Shown in pieces: positions 12,201 through 24,200 of a DNA stretch of 64,000 bases; position 1 is the first letter of the stretch; each line of letters begins with the position of its first letter. Both the position numbers and the translations under genes were made by a program. The stretch is from Patiria miniata (lineage: Eukaryota; Echinodermata; Asteroidea; Valvatida; Asterinidae), in contig NW_024037059.1 of assembly GCF_015706575.1 (NCBI RefSeq), positions 13,615,730 through 13,679,729 of the forward strand. Reading direction: 5' to 3'. The notes under the pieces are model-generated. The model saw only the letters and a list, made by a program, of their open reading frames with translations. It had not been told where the DNA came from and did not search any database.

Positions 12201-15200
12201 TTTTAAAGGGAATATACAACATTTGCAAACATCAAAAAATAAAACTACCAAGTTTTTGCGAAAAACTTCATAGGATGTTGGTAAATGACAGTCTAAAGCA
12301 TCCTGTAAAATTATGGCACCTGGTATACTGTCATTTTCAAGAAAAGTGGTATTTTTGTATCAATTTCCAACGCTGATCGGCCGATCAGCGTTGGAAACAA
12401 CTGGCTTTTTTTCCAAATACTGGCCCCAATTGACCATTGCACTTGTTTGCAATCGATTACAAACCTATGAACGGGTACGAGCCAGCTAGACTGGTTCCCT
12501 TACCTTACAATTCCCCAATGTATGTAAACTGCTCTGTTTCTTCTTATATGGAGTCAGGGAACCAGACTACAGGAAAATGATCGTTTTTCTTGGTTTTTAT
12601 AGCATTTTCGAACCCCAAACCTCCAAAAAGTCATTGTAACTATATTTGCTTTATATTTCCAACCCCCCAATTCCATCCATTTCTGAAAATTACAGCAAAA
12701 GCAAATGATGTATATTCCCTTTAATAATGATCCCAACTTTTTTGTTCATAGTTTATGTTTGACCAAAACACCCCCTGAATAAAGTCTGATACTTTCCCTG
12801 TAACGTTCGAGTTGATTAAAGACAAAATGTCTGCAGGATGATTTCTTAAGACCCTGCACTTCCCCCGAAAGGAGAACACAAATCCCTGAGGCAAGTCTAC
12901 TGATCGGCGATTGAGGGCGCCATTCACTTTACACGGTGTGCCGTTTTATTTTCGCTAACGCGCGGTGCTTATTTTGATCCCGTAAAAGTTTGTTACAATA
13001 TCGCGCTGCAAATATCGTCGTTCGACCTCATTTTACATTTGCAGCTGAAGAATGGGAACCAGACAATGGAACTTGCATGGACAGAGCGCAATTAAAGATT
13101 TATGTTAAAATATAAACGGAACCTTAATTTTAGCAGACACGGTGAGGGAAAATTTTGCAAGTTTTGGACAACGTTAATATTTATTAAAATCGTTAAAAGT
13201 CCCGAAAGACACAACATTTTTTAATCGTCCTTTTTATACAACTCGGTAGAAAATCCTTGATGACTGGTGAACTGGATAAAAATCGCCACTTGAAGGAGTT
13301 TTGACACTGTAAAAAGAGAAATTTCCCATGCCGCGATAATAGGGATGCCGCGATTACAGGGAGTCCGACTATACATGAGGACACCAAAAAAGCAAAATAG
13401 TACCCACCTTGTCTGTACAATCCAAGCTTGAAGAAAAAAAAAACAAAAGCCGCGTGGCCGCGTCAATTCCGGAACTTTGGTCTGACCAGAGACCGAATAA
13501 TTTTTTTTTTTGGCCTTATGTTGCAATGTTATGTCTTTGGATTGTAAATTAGAAATAGTTTGTTGTACAGGGTGTCTATAAGAAAAACAAACGAAGGAAT
13601 CATATCAAAAGGTTATGAACTTAACGACCATTATTATGGTTTTATCATAAACTACGGATTTAGTGCTTCATGCAGGGCAACGCCTCCAAGATATTGGTAA
13701 TAAGCTAACTGCTCCCCAGTCTATGATAAAACCATAATAATGGTCATTAGTAGTACATATTTTGGTCACATTTTCCCAATGTTTTAGTGCTATCTTTTTG
13801 GCGGGGCACCATACATGTTCATTTCATCTCTGTTTATTCTTGACTTGACAGTACGATGGACAGTCTTCCTCTACAGTGGATTCCCAACGGTTTATTTAGC
13901 GGGCTGTTCAATCTCTACGAGCTGTAAGTTTGATACGTTTCCTGTTTGTTTTCGATGTCACAGCAGACAGTGCAAACTCTAATTGCATCATAAGCATTAG
14001 CATCAATCCGACTCTCTCCAAAGTTACCGTTAAGCGTTTTCTTTCGAGTTAAGAGTAACATTCCTTAAAGTAGCTGTTAAGCCCGGAAAATTTTAATCAG
14101 GATGTAATCAGTCATTTTTTATATTTGAATTTAACAGATAATAAAAATGTTATTGTCACAATGTTGTGGGCTTAATAGAAGTACATGTGATCAAAATAGC
14201 TGTCTTTGGAGTGATCTCTGTTGTTTGCAAATCGCTGCTAGTGTACGCTCACATTCTATATCACATAACAAACTGAACAGCTTGATGAGACAGTAATTTT
14301 GGCTGTATGACATTCTTCGAGATCATCTGTTAGGTTCGTTTCGTGTTTGGTAGTTATCCAAGAGCATGAAGTCGCTGCAAGCTCTATCCAATATCAGACA
14401 CTTTGTTGTCGTTGATGAATAGCTGCAGTAACGAATATGCAAGTAAACCGATTTTTTTTTAAAGCTCGTTAATGTAAGTCATAACAAAAATCGTTCAGGT
14501 GGAACTCGAACCCACGACCTCCTGCTTTCTAGTGCAGACGAGTTACCACTCGACCTCCGAGCTTAGAGGATCGGTTGGCTGGTTTGAATATGATGTATAT
14601 AGCACCGGGTACCGCATTTAACTATTCATATTAAGATGGAAGAATATTTGCGCAGGGGGAATGTAAATCAATATTAGGTTTTGCCCTTCACTAAGGGAAT
14701 AAATGTGTGCTCCGGAGGTTTTTATCACTCTGTTTAATACCACTTAGAGTCTGGGTGCTGATAATTACCCGAGCCGGAGGCGAGGGTAATTATCAGCACC
14801 CAGACTCTAAGTGGTATTAAACAGAGTGATAAATACCGACGGAGTACATATTTATTCCCATTCATAAATACCTTTTCGGTAAAAAAAAATCACATAATTC
14901 GTTCAAAACATCCCGATTTTGTTCAACAAATTCACTTTATGCTTTTTGAATCATCCCCCCTGCAAAATAATGGAGTGTTCAGCTGGCGAGTAAGATGAAA
15001 ACAACCCTTTTATGGAGATTGACGCGCGCGTATCATGTTCTATGCGATGTCGCGCAGAACGCACCTGGCGCGTTGCGTTTTGAATTTAGAACTATAAAAT
15101 TCTAACTCCCTGGTAGTGTTGCGCATGCCTACGTGAGGATTGTGAACGTTCAACCAATGAAACGATAAGAGGCACTGGATTTTTAGGAGTCCACATTTTA

Positions 15201-18200
15201 TTGTGACACTGGAAAAGTGTTTAAGACCAGCTAGCCATGTCTTTATCATCCGTTTAATACCGGCCACGTGACGGGCTCTCGACCAATAGGAACGGCTAAA
15301 CTGTCTGAGGTATTTATGAATGATATATAAACACTGTATACTCAGTGTAACCTCCCGAGTGAAAGTTGGAAAAAAAATCACTTGGTGGGACTCGAATCCA
15401 CGCCCTCCTGCTCGTGGGTTCGAGTCCCACCCGAATGATTATTTGAAAAATGGTCTTAATCTGCCCAATGGTTAAATTAACATGAAATGGCAAATTTACG
15501 TTCATGCCTTATAGGCCGTTTAATTGAACAAAGATTAAAACTGAAAGGAAAATAATTCTTCAATGGTACTATTAACACCAATCTAAAAATGTATATATTC
15601 TGCAGTGTATTTTAGTTTTGTTATATCCCCCATTTGATTCGATAGTGAGATGAGAAATCTTTCGCTCGTGTCGATTCCAGCTATTACATTTAGCGGACTC
15701 TCCAATCTCGGATGGCTGTTAGTTTGATATGCTTTGTATTTTGTTTGTGTTTATTTGTTTGTGTTCATTTTACATGAATTCGTGTTCGTGCCAGGTTTTA
15801 AAAGTGAAACACATTATATTTGCAAATTAACGCATTATTTTGGCGAAAGAACGCAATACTTATGCGAAATAGTGCAATAGTATTGCAAATAATGCAATAT
15901 ATGGAGAAATTACGCAACGTTGTATGGAGAATTAATCCAATACATTGCGAAATAACGAAATAGCATTACAAAATTACGCAATAGGTTTTTGTAACATGAA
16001 ACGCAATGGTTTTTGCAAATAAATCGGGTATGCAATTAAACCTTTTATTATAGGCTTACTTCGGCAAATTCTCACGCCATATTTTATGAGAGATAACATT
16101 TATGTGGTGATCAAAGCCTACCCGAGTGCGTGGCGGACCCTTGGCTTTTAAAGGGGGTTGACGGAGGGTGTTGAATTCAACACAGAGACACTTACTAAGA
16201 GGGACCAAAGGCCTGGAGCAAATGAATCGAGATTTGATGACGAGTGTTACTAAACGATTTTTCGGGAACATTGTGATTTTCTCTCCAGTTGGCATTTTCA
16301 AGCCTAACATAAAATGAACAAAAACGACTTTTACCGGACGGGAGATGATGGTTCACCACCTCAACAATCCCCACAATGCACCATTGCCTTATGCCCCATA
16401 AAATCATGTCTTACAAAACAAATGAAGGGCAAAAGGTGCAGTTATATGGCCGAACTTTCCAAAATTCGTTGAATTTCTTCACGACACTTTAAAAACAAAG
16501 TTTCAAGAGTGTTTCTTGATGCAAGGCATCAGTGAACTTGCACGTGCGTTTTTGTCTACGTCACTCTAAACCAACACGAACACTCGATCTAGATGAGCTA
16601 AAGACCCAGACACCAGAGCAGCCTATAGCGAGCTGGTCAAGGAGAAGCTCAACGTCTTAATTGACATCACCACTGTCGACGATTTCAACGTGAACGTTGT
16701 CGATGCGCTCCAGTCTGCCGCTACGCTGCCATGCAAATCGAAATCCCATCGCAAATCGATTTACATAAACAATCGAACGTTGCAGAACTTGTTTCGAAAG
16801 CAAGACGAAGTCAGACGTTCGGGAGAATCAGAGGGTTCAATCTGGAAGTTTAATACAATATTAATTTTCTTTTTGTTTTTAAGCAAAACAATATTTGTAA
16901 CAGATCATAATGACTGTTACATTCACCACAATGTGGGTTCAGATGATTATGTTGCAATGTTATGTCCTTGGAGTGTAAATAAGAAATATTTTGTTGTACA
17001 GGGTGTATATAAGAAAGACAAACAAAGGTATCATATCAACAGGATATGAACTTAACGACCATTAGGCCCCAAAAAGGCTCCGGTTTCTGGTATGGAGCTT
17101 GCCCAAAAAGTGGTGCGGCGACGCGGCTTTTTTTTTTTTTACCTGATTTTTTTGCTTCAAATGTCGGCTGATGACTGCAAATGGTGCCCGACTAAACTTA
17201 GTGCAAATACATGGGAGTCCAGAGAGGCCACATAAAGCTTATTCTCGACCATAACCCAATCTAAAAGCACGTTAAAATTGTGCAGCAGCAGGATTCCAGT
17301 CAAACCAGTGAGTTTGGCGGTTTGCGTAATTTTTATTCCTAGGAGGGTTAGGGGCAATGTCATGAATAATTCATGTTTATCCATGAGAACGGACAATGAC
17401 ATAACAGCATTGTTGTTAGTTACTCAACTAGTTACAATACATTAAAGCATTTTTAAGAACGGTTGTCGTCGAGCTACCACACAGTAGCCTAGTGGATAGC
17501 GAGATGAGCTATGGATACAAAGATCCCTGGATCGAATCCACGTCGTCGCTGCTCATTTTCATCAGCTATTTTTCTTCTCCAAATTTATCACTGAGATCAT
17601 TTTAAATTAAGGGGAAAATAGAACGAGAACCTAAGCCTTGCAAAGATTCAAAGGAAAAACTGAATTATTCATGACATTGCACCTAACCCTCCTAGGAAAA
17701 AAAAATTACGCTGGCGGTTTTGAGACATCATCTTTCATTGAAAAAAAAAACTTTTTCATTTGCCCACGCGCATGGCTACGGCGACGCGCGCGCATACCAG
17801 AAACCGGAGACTTTTCTTGTGTGGCCTTATTATGGTTTTATCATAAAGTATGGATTGAGTGCTTCATGCAGGGCAACGCCTCCAAGATAATTGGAAATAA
17901 GCTTATGCTCCCAAGTCTATGATAAAACCATAATAAACGTCATAGTAGTACATATTTTGGTCACATTTTCCCAGTGTTTTAGAGTTATCTTTTTTGGAGG
18001 GCACCATACATTTACATTTCATCTCTGTTTATTCTTGACTTGACAGTACGATGGACAGTCTTCCTCTACAGTGGATTCGTAACGGTACATTTAGCGGGCT
18101 GTTCAAACTCGTCGACCTGTAAGTTTGATACGGTTCCTGTTTGCTTTCGATGTCACAGCAGGCAGTGCAAACTCTATTTGTATCATAAGCTTTGGCATCA

Positions 18201-21200
18201 ATCCGACTCTGTCTAAAGTTACCGTTAAGTGTTTTCTTTCGAGTTAGAGTAACATTCCTTAAAGAAGCTGTTAATCCCAGAAAATTATAATAAGGATGTA
18301 ATCAGTCATGTTTTATATTTTGATTTAGCAGATAATACAAATGTTATTGTCACAATTTTGTTGTCTTAATAGAAATACATGTGATCAAAATAGCTGTCTT
18401 TGGAGTGATCTCTGTTGTTTGCAAATCGCTGCTAGTGAACGCTCCCATTCTTTATCACATAACAAACTGAACAGCTTGATGAGACAGTAATTTTGGCTGT
18501 TTGACATTCTTCGAGATCATCTGTTAGGTTCGTTTCGTGTTAAGAAGTTATCCAAGAGCATGAAGTCGCTGCAAGCTCTATCCAACATCACACACTTTGT
18601 TGTCGTTGATGAATACTGCGGTAACGAATATGCAAGTAAACTGAATTTTTTTAAAGCTCGTTAATGTAAGTCATAACAAAAATCGTTCAGGTGGGACTCG
18701 AATCCACGACCTCCTGCTTTCTAGTGCAGACCTGTTACCACTCGACTACCGAGCTTAGAGGATATTTTGGCTGGTTTGAATATGATGTATATAGCAGCGG
18801 GTTCCGCATTTAACTATTCATATTAAGATGGAAGAATATTTGCGCCGGGGTAATGTAAATCAATATTAGGTTTTGCCCTTCACCGATATATAAACACTGT
18901 ATACTCAGTGTAATCTCCCGAGTGAAAGTTGAAAAAAATTCACTCGGTGGGACTCGAACCCAGGCCTTCCTACTCGTGGGTTCGAGTCCCACCCGAGTGA
19001 TTATTTGAAAAATGGTCTTAATCTGCCCAATGGTTAAATTAAAATGAAATGGCAAATTTACGTTCATGCCTTATGGGTAGTTTAGTTAAATAGAGATGAA
19101 AAAAAAAACTGAAAGGAAAATCATACTTTAATAGTACTATAAACACCAATCTAAATGTAGATATTTGGCAGTGTATTTCAGTTTCGTTATATTCCCCTTT
19201 TGATTCGATAGTAAGATGGTAAATCTTTCGCTCGTGTCGATTCCAGCTGCTTCATTTAGCGGACTCTCCTATCTCCGATTACTGTAAGTTTGATTTGCCT
19301 AGTATCTTGTTTGTGCTCAGGAGTTTATTTACTTCAGGCTGTATTTTACGGAAGCCCGTTCGTGCCAGGTTTTAAAAGTGAAACAAAATATTGTTGCATA
19401 ATAACGCAATAATTTTGGGAAAGAACGCAATACTTATGCGAAATAGCGCAGTAGTATTGCGAAATAACGCAATAGTATTTTAAATTAATGCAATATATGA
19501 AGAAATTACGCAACGTAGTATGGAGAGATAATCCAATACATTGCGAAAAAACGAGATAGCATTACGCAATTACACAATTAGTTTTTGTGACATGAAACGC
19601 AATGGTTTTTGCAAATAAGTAGAGTATATAATGCAATGGGTCCGAATGATAAAACCTTTATTATAGGCATACTTCGGCAAATTCTCACGCCATATTTTAT
19701 GAGAGATAAAATTTGTGTGGTGAAAAAAGCCCACCGGAGTGTGTGGCGGATCATGTGCTTTTAAAGGGGGTTGACGGAGGGTGTTGAAGTTAACACACAG
19801 ACAATTAATTAGAGGGACCAAAGGCCTGAAGCAAATGAATCAAGATCTTATGACAAGTGTTCCTAAACGTTTTTTTTTCGGGAACATTGTGATTTTCTCT
19901 CCAGGTGGCATATTTAAGACTCACATAAAATGAACAAAAATGACTTTGGCCGGACGGAAGATGATGGTTAACAACCTTAACAATCCCCACAGTCCACCAC
20001 TGCCTAATACCCCCATATAAGCATGTCTTATAAAACAAATGAAGGGCTAAAGGTACAGTTATATGGCCGAACTTTCAAAAATTAGTTGAATTTCTTCACG
20101 ACACTTTAGCAAATTTTCAAGAGTGTTTCTTGATGCAAGGCATCAGTGAACTTGCAGGCGCGTTTTCGTCAACGTCGCTCCAAACCAACACGAACACTCG
20201 ATGTAGATGAGCTAAAGACCCAGACACCAGAGCAGTCTATAGCGAGCTGGTCAAGGAGAAGCTCAACGTCTTAATTGACATCACCACTGTCGACGATTTC
20301 AACGTGAACGTTGTCGATGCGCTCCAGTCTGCCGCTACGCTGCCATGCAAATCGAAATCCCATCGCAAATCGATTTACATAAACAATCGAACGTTGCAGA
20401 ACTTGTTTCGAAAGCAAGACGAAGTCAGACGTTCGGGAGAATCAGAGGGTTCAATCTGGAAGTTTAATACAATATTAATTTTCTTTTTGTTTTTAAGCAA
20501 AACAATATTTGTAACAGATCATAATGACTGTTACATTCACCACAATGTGGGTTCAGATGATTATGTTGCAATGTTACGTCTTTGGAATGTAAATAAGAAA
20601 TATTTTGTTGTACAGGGTGTATATAAGAAAGACAAACAAAGGTATCATATCAACAGGATATGAACTTAACGACCATTAGGCCCCAAAAAGGCTCCGGTTT
20701 CTGGTATGGAGCTTGCCCAAAAAGTGGTGCGGCGACGCGGCTTTTTTTTTTTTACCTGATTTTTTTGCTTCAAATGTCGGCTGATGACTGCAAATGGTGC
20801 CCGACTAAACTTAGTGCAAATATATGGGAGTCCAGAGAGGCCACATAAAGCTTATTCTCGACCATAACCCAATCTAAAAGCACGTTAAAATTGTGCAGCA
20901 GCAGGATTCCAGTCAAACCAGTGAGTTTGGCGGTTTTGAGACATCATCTTTCATTGAAAAAAAAAACTTTTTCATTTGCCCACGCGCATGGCTACGGCGA
21001 CGCGCGCGCATACCAGAAACCGGAGACTTTTCTTGTGTGGCCTTATTATGGTTTTATCATAAAGTATGGATTGAGTGCTTCATGCAGGGCAACGCCTCCA
21101 AGATAATTGGAAATAAGCTTATGCTCCCAAGTCTATGATAAAACCATAATAAACGTCATAGTAGTACATATTTTGGTCACATTTTCCCAGTGTTTTAGAG

Positions 21201-24200
21201 TTATCTTTTTTGGAGGGCACCATACATTTACATTTCATCTCTGTTTATTCTTGACTTGACAGTACGATGGACAGTCTTCCTCTACAGTGGATTCGTAACG
21301 GTACATTTAGCGGGCTGTTCTATCTCGTCGACCTGTAAGTTTGATACGGTTCCTGTTTGCTTTCGATGTCACAGCAGGCAGTGCAAACTCTATTTGTATC
21401 ATAAGCTTTGGCATCAATCCGACTCTGTCTAAAGTTACCGTTAAGTGTTTTCTTTCGAGTTAGAGTAACATTCCTTAAAGAAGCTGTTAATCCCAGAAAA
21501 TTATATTTTGATTTAGCAGATAATACAAATGTTATTGTCACAATTTTGTGGGCTTAATAGAAATACATGTGATCAAAAAAGCTGTCTTTGGAGTGATCTC
21601 TGTTTGTTTGCAAATCGCTGCTAGTGAACGCTCCCATTCTTTATCACATAACAAACTGAACAGCTTGATGAGACAGTAATTTTGACTGTATAATATTCTT
21701 CGAGATCATCTGTCAGGTTCGTTTCGTGTTTAGTAGTTATCCAAGAGCATGAAGTCGCTGCAAGCTCTATCCAACATCACACACTTTGTTGTCGTTGATG
21801 AATAGCTGCGGTAACGAATATGCAAGTAAACTGAATTTTTTTAAAGCTCGTTAATGTAAGTCATAACAAAAATCGTTCAGGTGGGACTCGAACCCACGAC
21901 CTCCTGCTTTCTAGTGCAGACCTGTTACCACTCGACCACCGAGCTTAGAGGATCGGTTGGCTGGTTTGAATATGATGTACATAGCAGCGGGTACCGCATT
22001 TAACTATTCATATTAAGATGGAAGAATATTTGCGCCGGGGTAATGTAAATCAATATTAGGTTTTGCCCTTCACCGATATATAAACACTGTATACTCAGTG
22101 TAACCTCCCGAGTGAAAGTTGGAAACAATCACTCGGTGGGACTCGAACCCACGCCCTCCTGCTCGTGGGTTCGAGTCCCACCCGAGTGATTATTTGAAAA
22201 ATGGTCTTAATCTGCCCAATGGTTAAATTAAAATAAAATGGTAACTTGACGTTCATGCCTTATAGGCCGTTTAATTGGATAAAGATTAAAATCTGAAAGG
22301 AAAATAATTCTTCAATAGTACTATTAACACCAATCTAAAATGTGTATATTTTGCAGTGTATTTCAGTTTTGTTATATTTCCTCTTTGATTCGATAGTAAG
22401 ATGGTAAATCTTTCGCTCGTGTCGATTCCAGCTGCTTCATTTAGCGGACTCTCCTATCTCCGATTCCTGTAAGTTTGATTTGCTTAGTATCTTGTTTGTG
22501 CTCAGGAGTTTATTTACTTCAGGCTGTATTTTACGGAAGCCCGTTCGTGCCAGGTTTTAAAAGTGAAACAAAATATTGTTGCAAAATAACGCAATAATTT
22601 TGGGAAAGAACGCAATACTTATGCGAAATAGCGCCGTAGTATTTCGAAATAACGCAATAGTATTGTAAATTAATGCAATATATGGAGAAATTACGCAACG
22701 TAGTATAGAGAAATAATCCAATACATTGCGAAATAACGAGATAGCATTACGCAATTACACAATTAGTTTTTGGGACATGAAACGCAATGGTTTTTGCAAA
22801 TAAGTAGAGTATATCATGCAATGGGTCCGAATGATAAAACCTTTATAATAGGCATACTTCGGCAAATTCTCACGCCATATTTTATGAAAGATAAAACTTT
22901 TTTTTAGTAATAAAAGCCCACCGGAGTGTGTGGCGGATCCTAGGCTTTTGAAGGGGGTTGACGGAGGGTATTGAATTCAACACAGAGACAATTACTAAGA
23001 GGGACCAAAGGCCTGGAGCAAATGAATCGTGATATTATGACGAGTGTTACTATTTTTCGGGAACATTGTGATTTTCTTTCCAGTTGGCATTTTCCAGCCT
23101 AACATAAAATGAACAAAAATGACTTTGGCTGGACGGAAGATGATGGTTAACAACCTTAACAATCCCCACAATCCACCACTGCCTAATAACCCCATATTAG
23201 CATGTCTTATAAAACAAATGAAGGGCTAAAGGTACAGTTATATGGCCGAACTTTCAAAAATTCGTTGCATTTTCTTCACGACACTTTAAAAACAAAGTTT
23301 CAAGAGTGTTTCTTGATGGAAGGCATCAGTGAACTTGCAGGCGCGTTTTCGTCTACGTCACTCCAAACCAACACGAACACTCGATCTAGATGAGCTAAAG
23401 ACCCAGACACCAGAGCAGCCTTTTGCGAGCTGGTCAAGGAGAAGCTCGACGTCTTGGCATCACCACTGTCGACGATTTCAACGTGAACGTTGTTGATGCC
23501 CTCCAGCCTCCGCTACGCTGCCATACAAATCGAAATCCCATCGCAAATCGATTTACATAAACGATCCAACGTTGCAGAACTTGTTTCGCAAACGGGACGA
23601 AGTCAGACGTTCGGGAGAATCAGAGGGATCTAAAGCAAACAAATGTCCAGGCTGATCCTGATCAGAACCCGTCAGCTCACTAAATGAGCATTTCAAAGCA
23701 GAAACTCAGCTCATAAGCTCACTCAATACCCAGCGGAACATAGAAAAGTTGATTGCAACTGCCAAACTCCAAGTGACTCTACTTATAACCAAGACTGACA
23801 TTACCTGCCTATACCAGACCAAATTCTTGCCCACTTCAAGAACCGCTTCAATCCCATCAAACCCACCTTCCACCCGGCGGAACTCGATCATCCACTGTTG
23901 TTAACGACCTTCCTTCAAGAAAATACAACATCGAAGCCGATATCAACCATGACCCCCCTTCCAAAATGGAAATTGAGGAATGCCTCAAACACTTCAAGAA
24001 TCGTAAGGAAAGTAAAGATAGTCCTTCCAAATTTCTTAAATCCATCTACATCAACCCAGCCCATTTTGACGCGATCTACAACCTGACGACGCAAATCTGG
24101 ACCATCAAGCAAATTGCAGAATGTTCATCCCTTCCACTTAGTTTGTGCGCATGCGCCAACATCTCGGCTAATGCCGGTGACTGTCGAAATGGCAGCGCCG

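Larger units (their letters stand above)
11742..13515. mobile_element. Harbinger-like element (GGCC termini, TTA target duplication), reverse orientation
   Basis: Flanked by TTA at 11739-11741 and 13516-13518. The sister sequence at about 6745 reads gattatgttgcaatg without the insert. Termini are GGCCAAAAAAAAA...GGTCTCTGGTCAG and the inverse. A 3-bp TTA duplication with GG-CC ends fits PIF/Harbinger. Shorter relatives are at 47034-47413 and about 62378-62735. This copy is inflated by a nested 1.4-kb insertion. Confidence 0.78.

Noticed and set aside
16690..17049. 119-codon ORF repeated almost identically at 20304-20663
   Set aside because: It spans a LINE linker fused to the LINE 3' tail and ordinary intron. 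The conservation reflects a recent duplication, not selection on a protein.
17484..17545. Possible tRNA gene on the plus strand
   Set aside because: Box-like motifs only, no full cloverleaf, and it lies within a MITE.
21875..21946. Possible functional tRNA-Ser gene on the minus strand
   Set aside because: The A and B boxes are good, but the acceptor ends do not pair, the anticodon stem has only four pairs, and the same sequence recurs at a fixed place in five introns. It is a SINE head.
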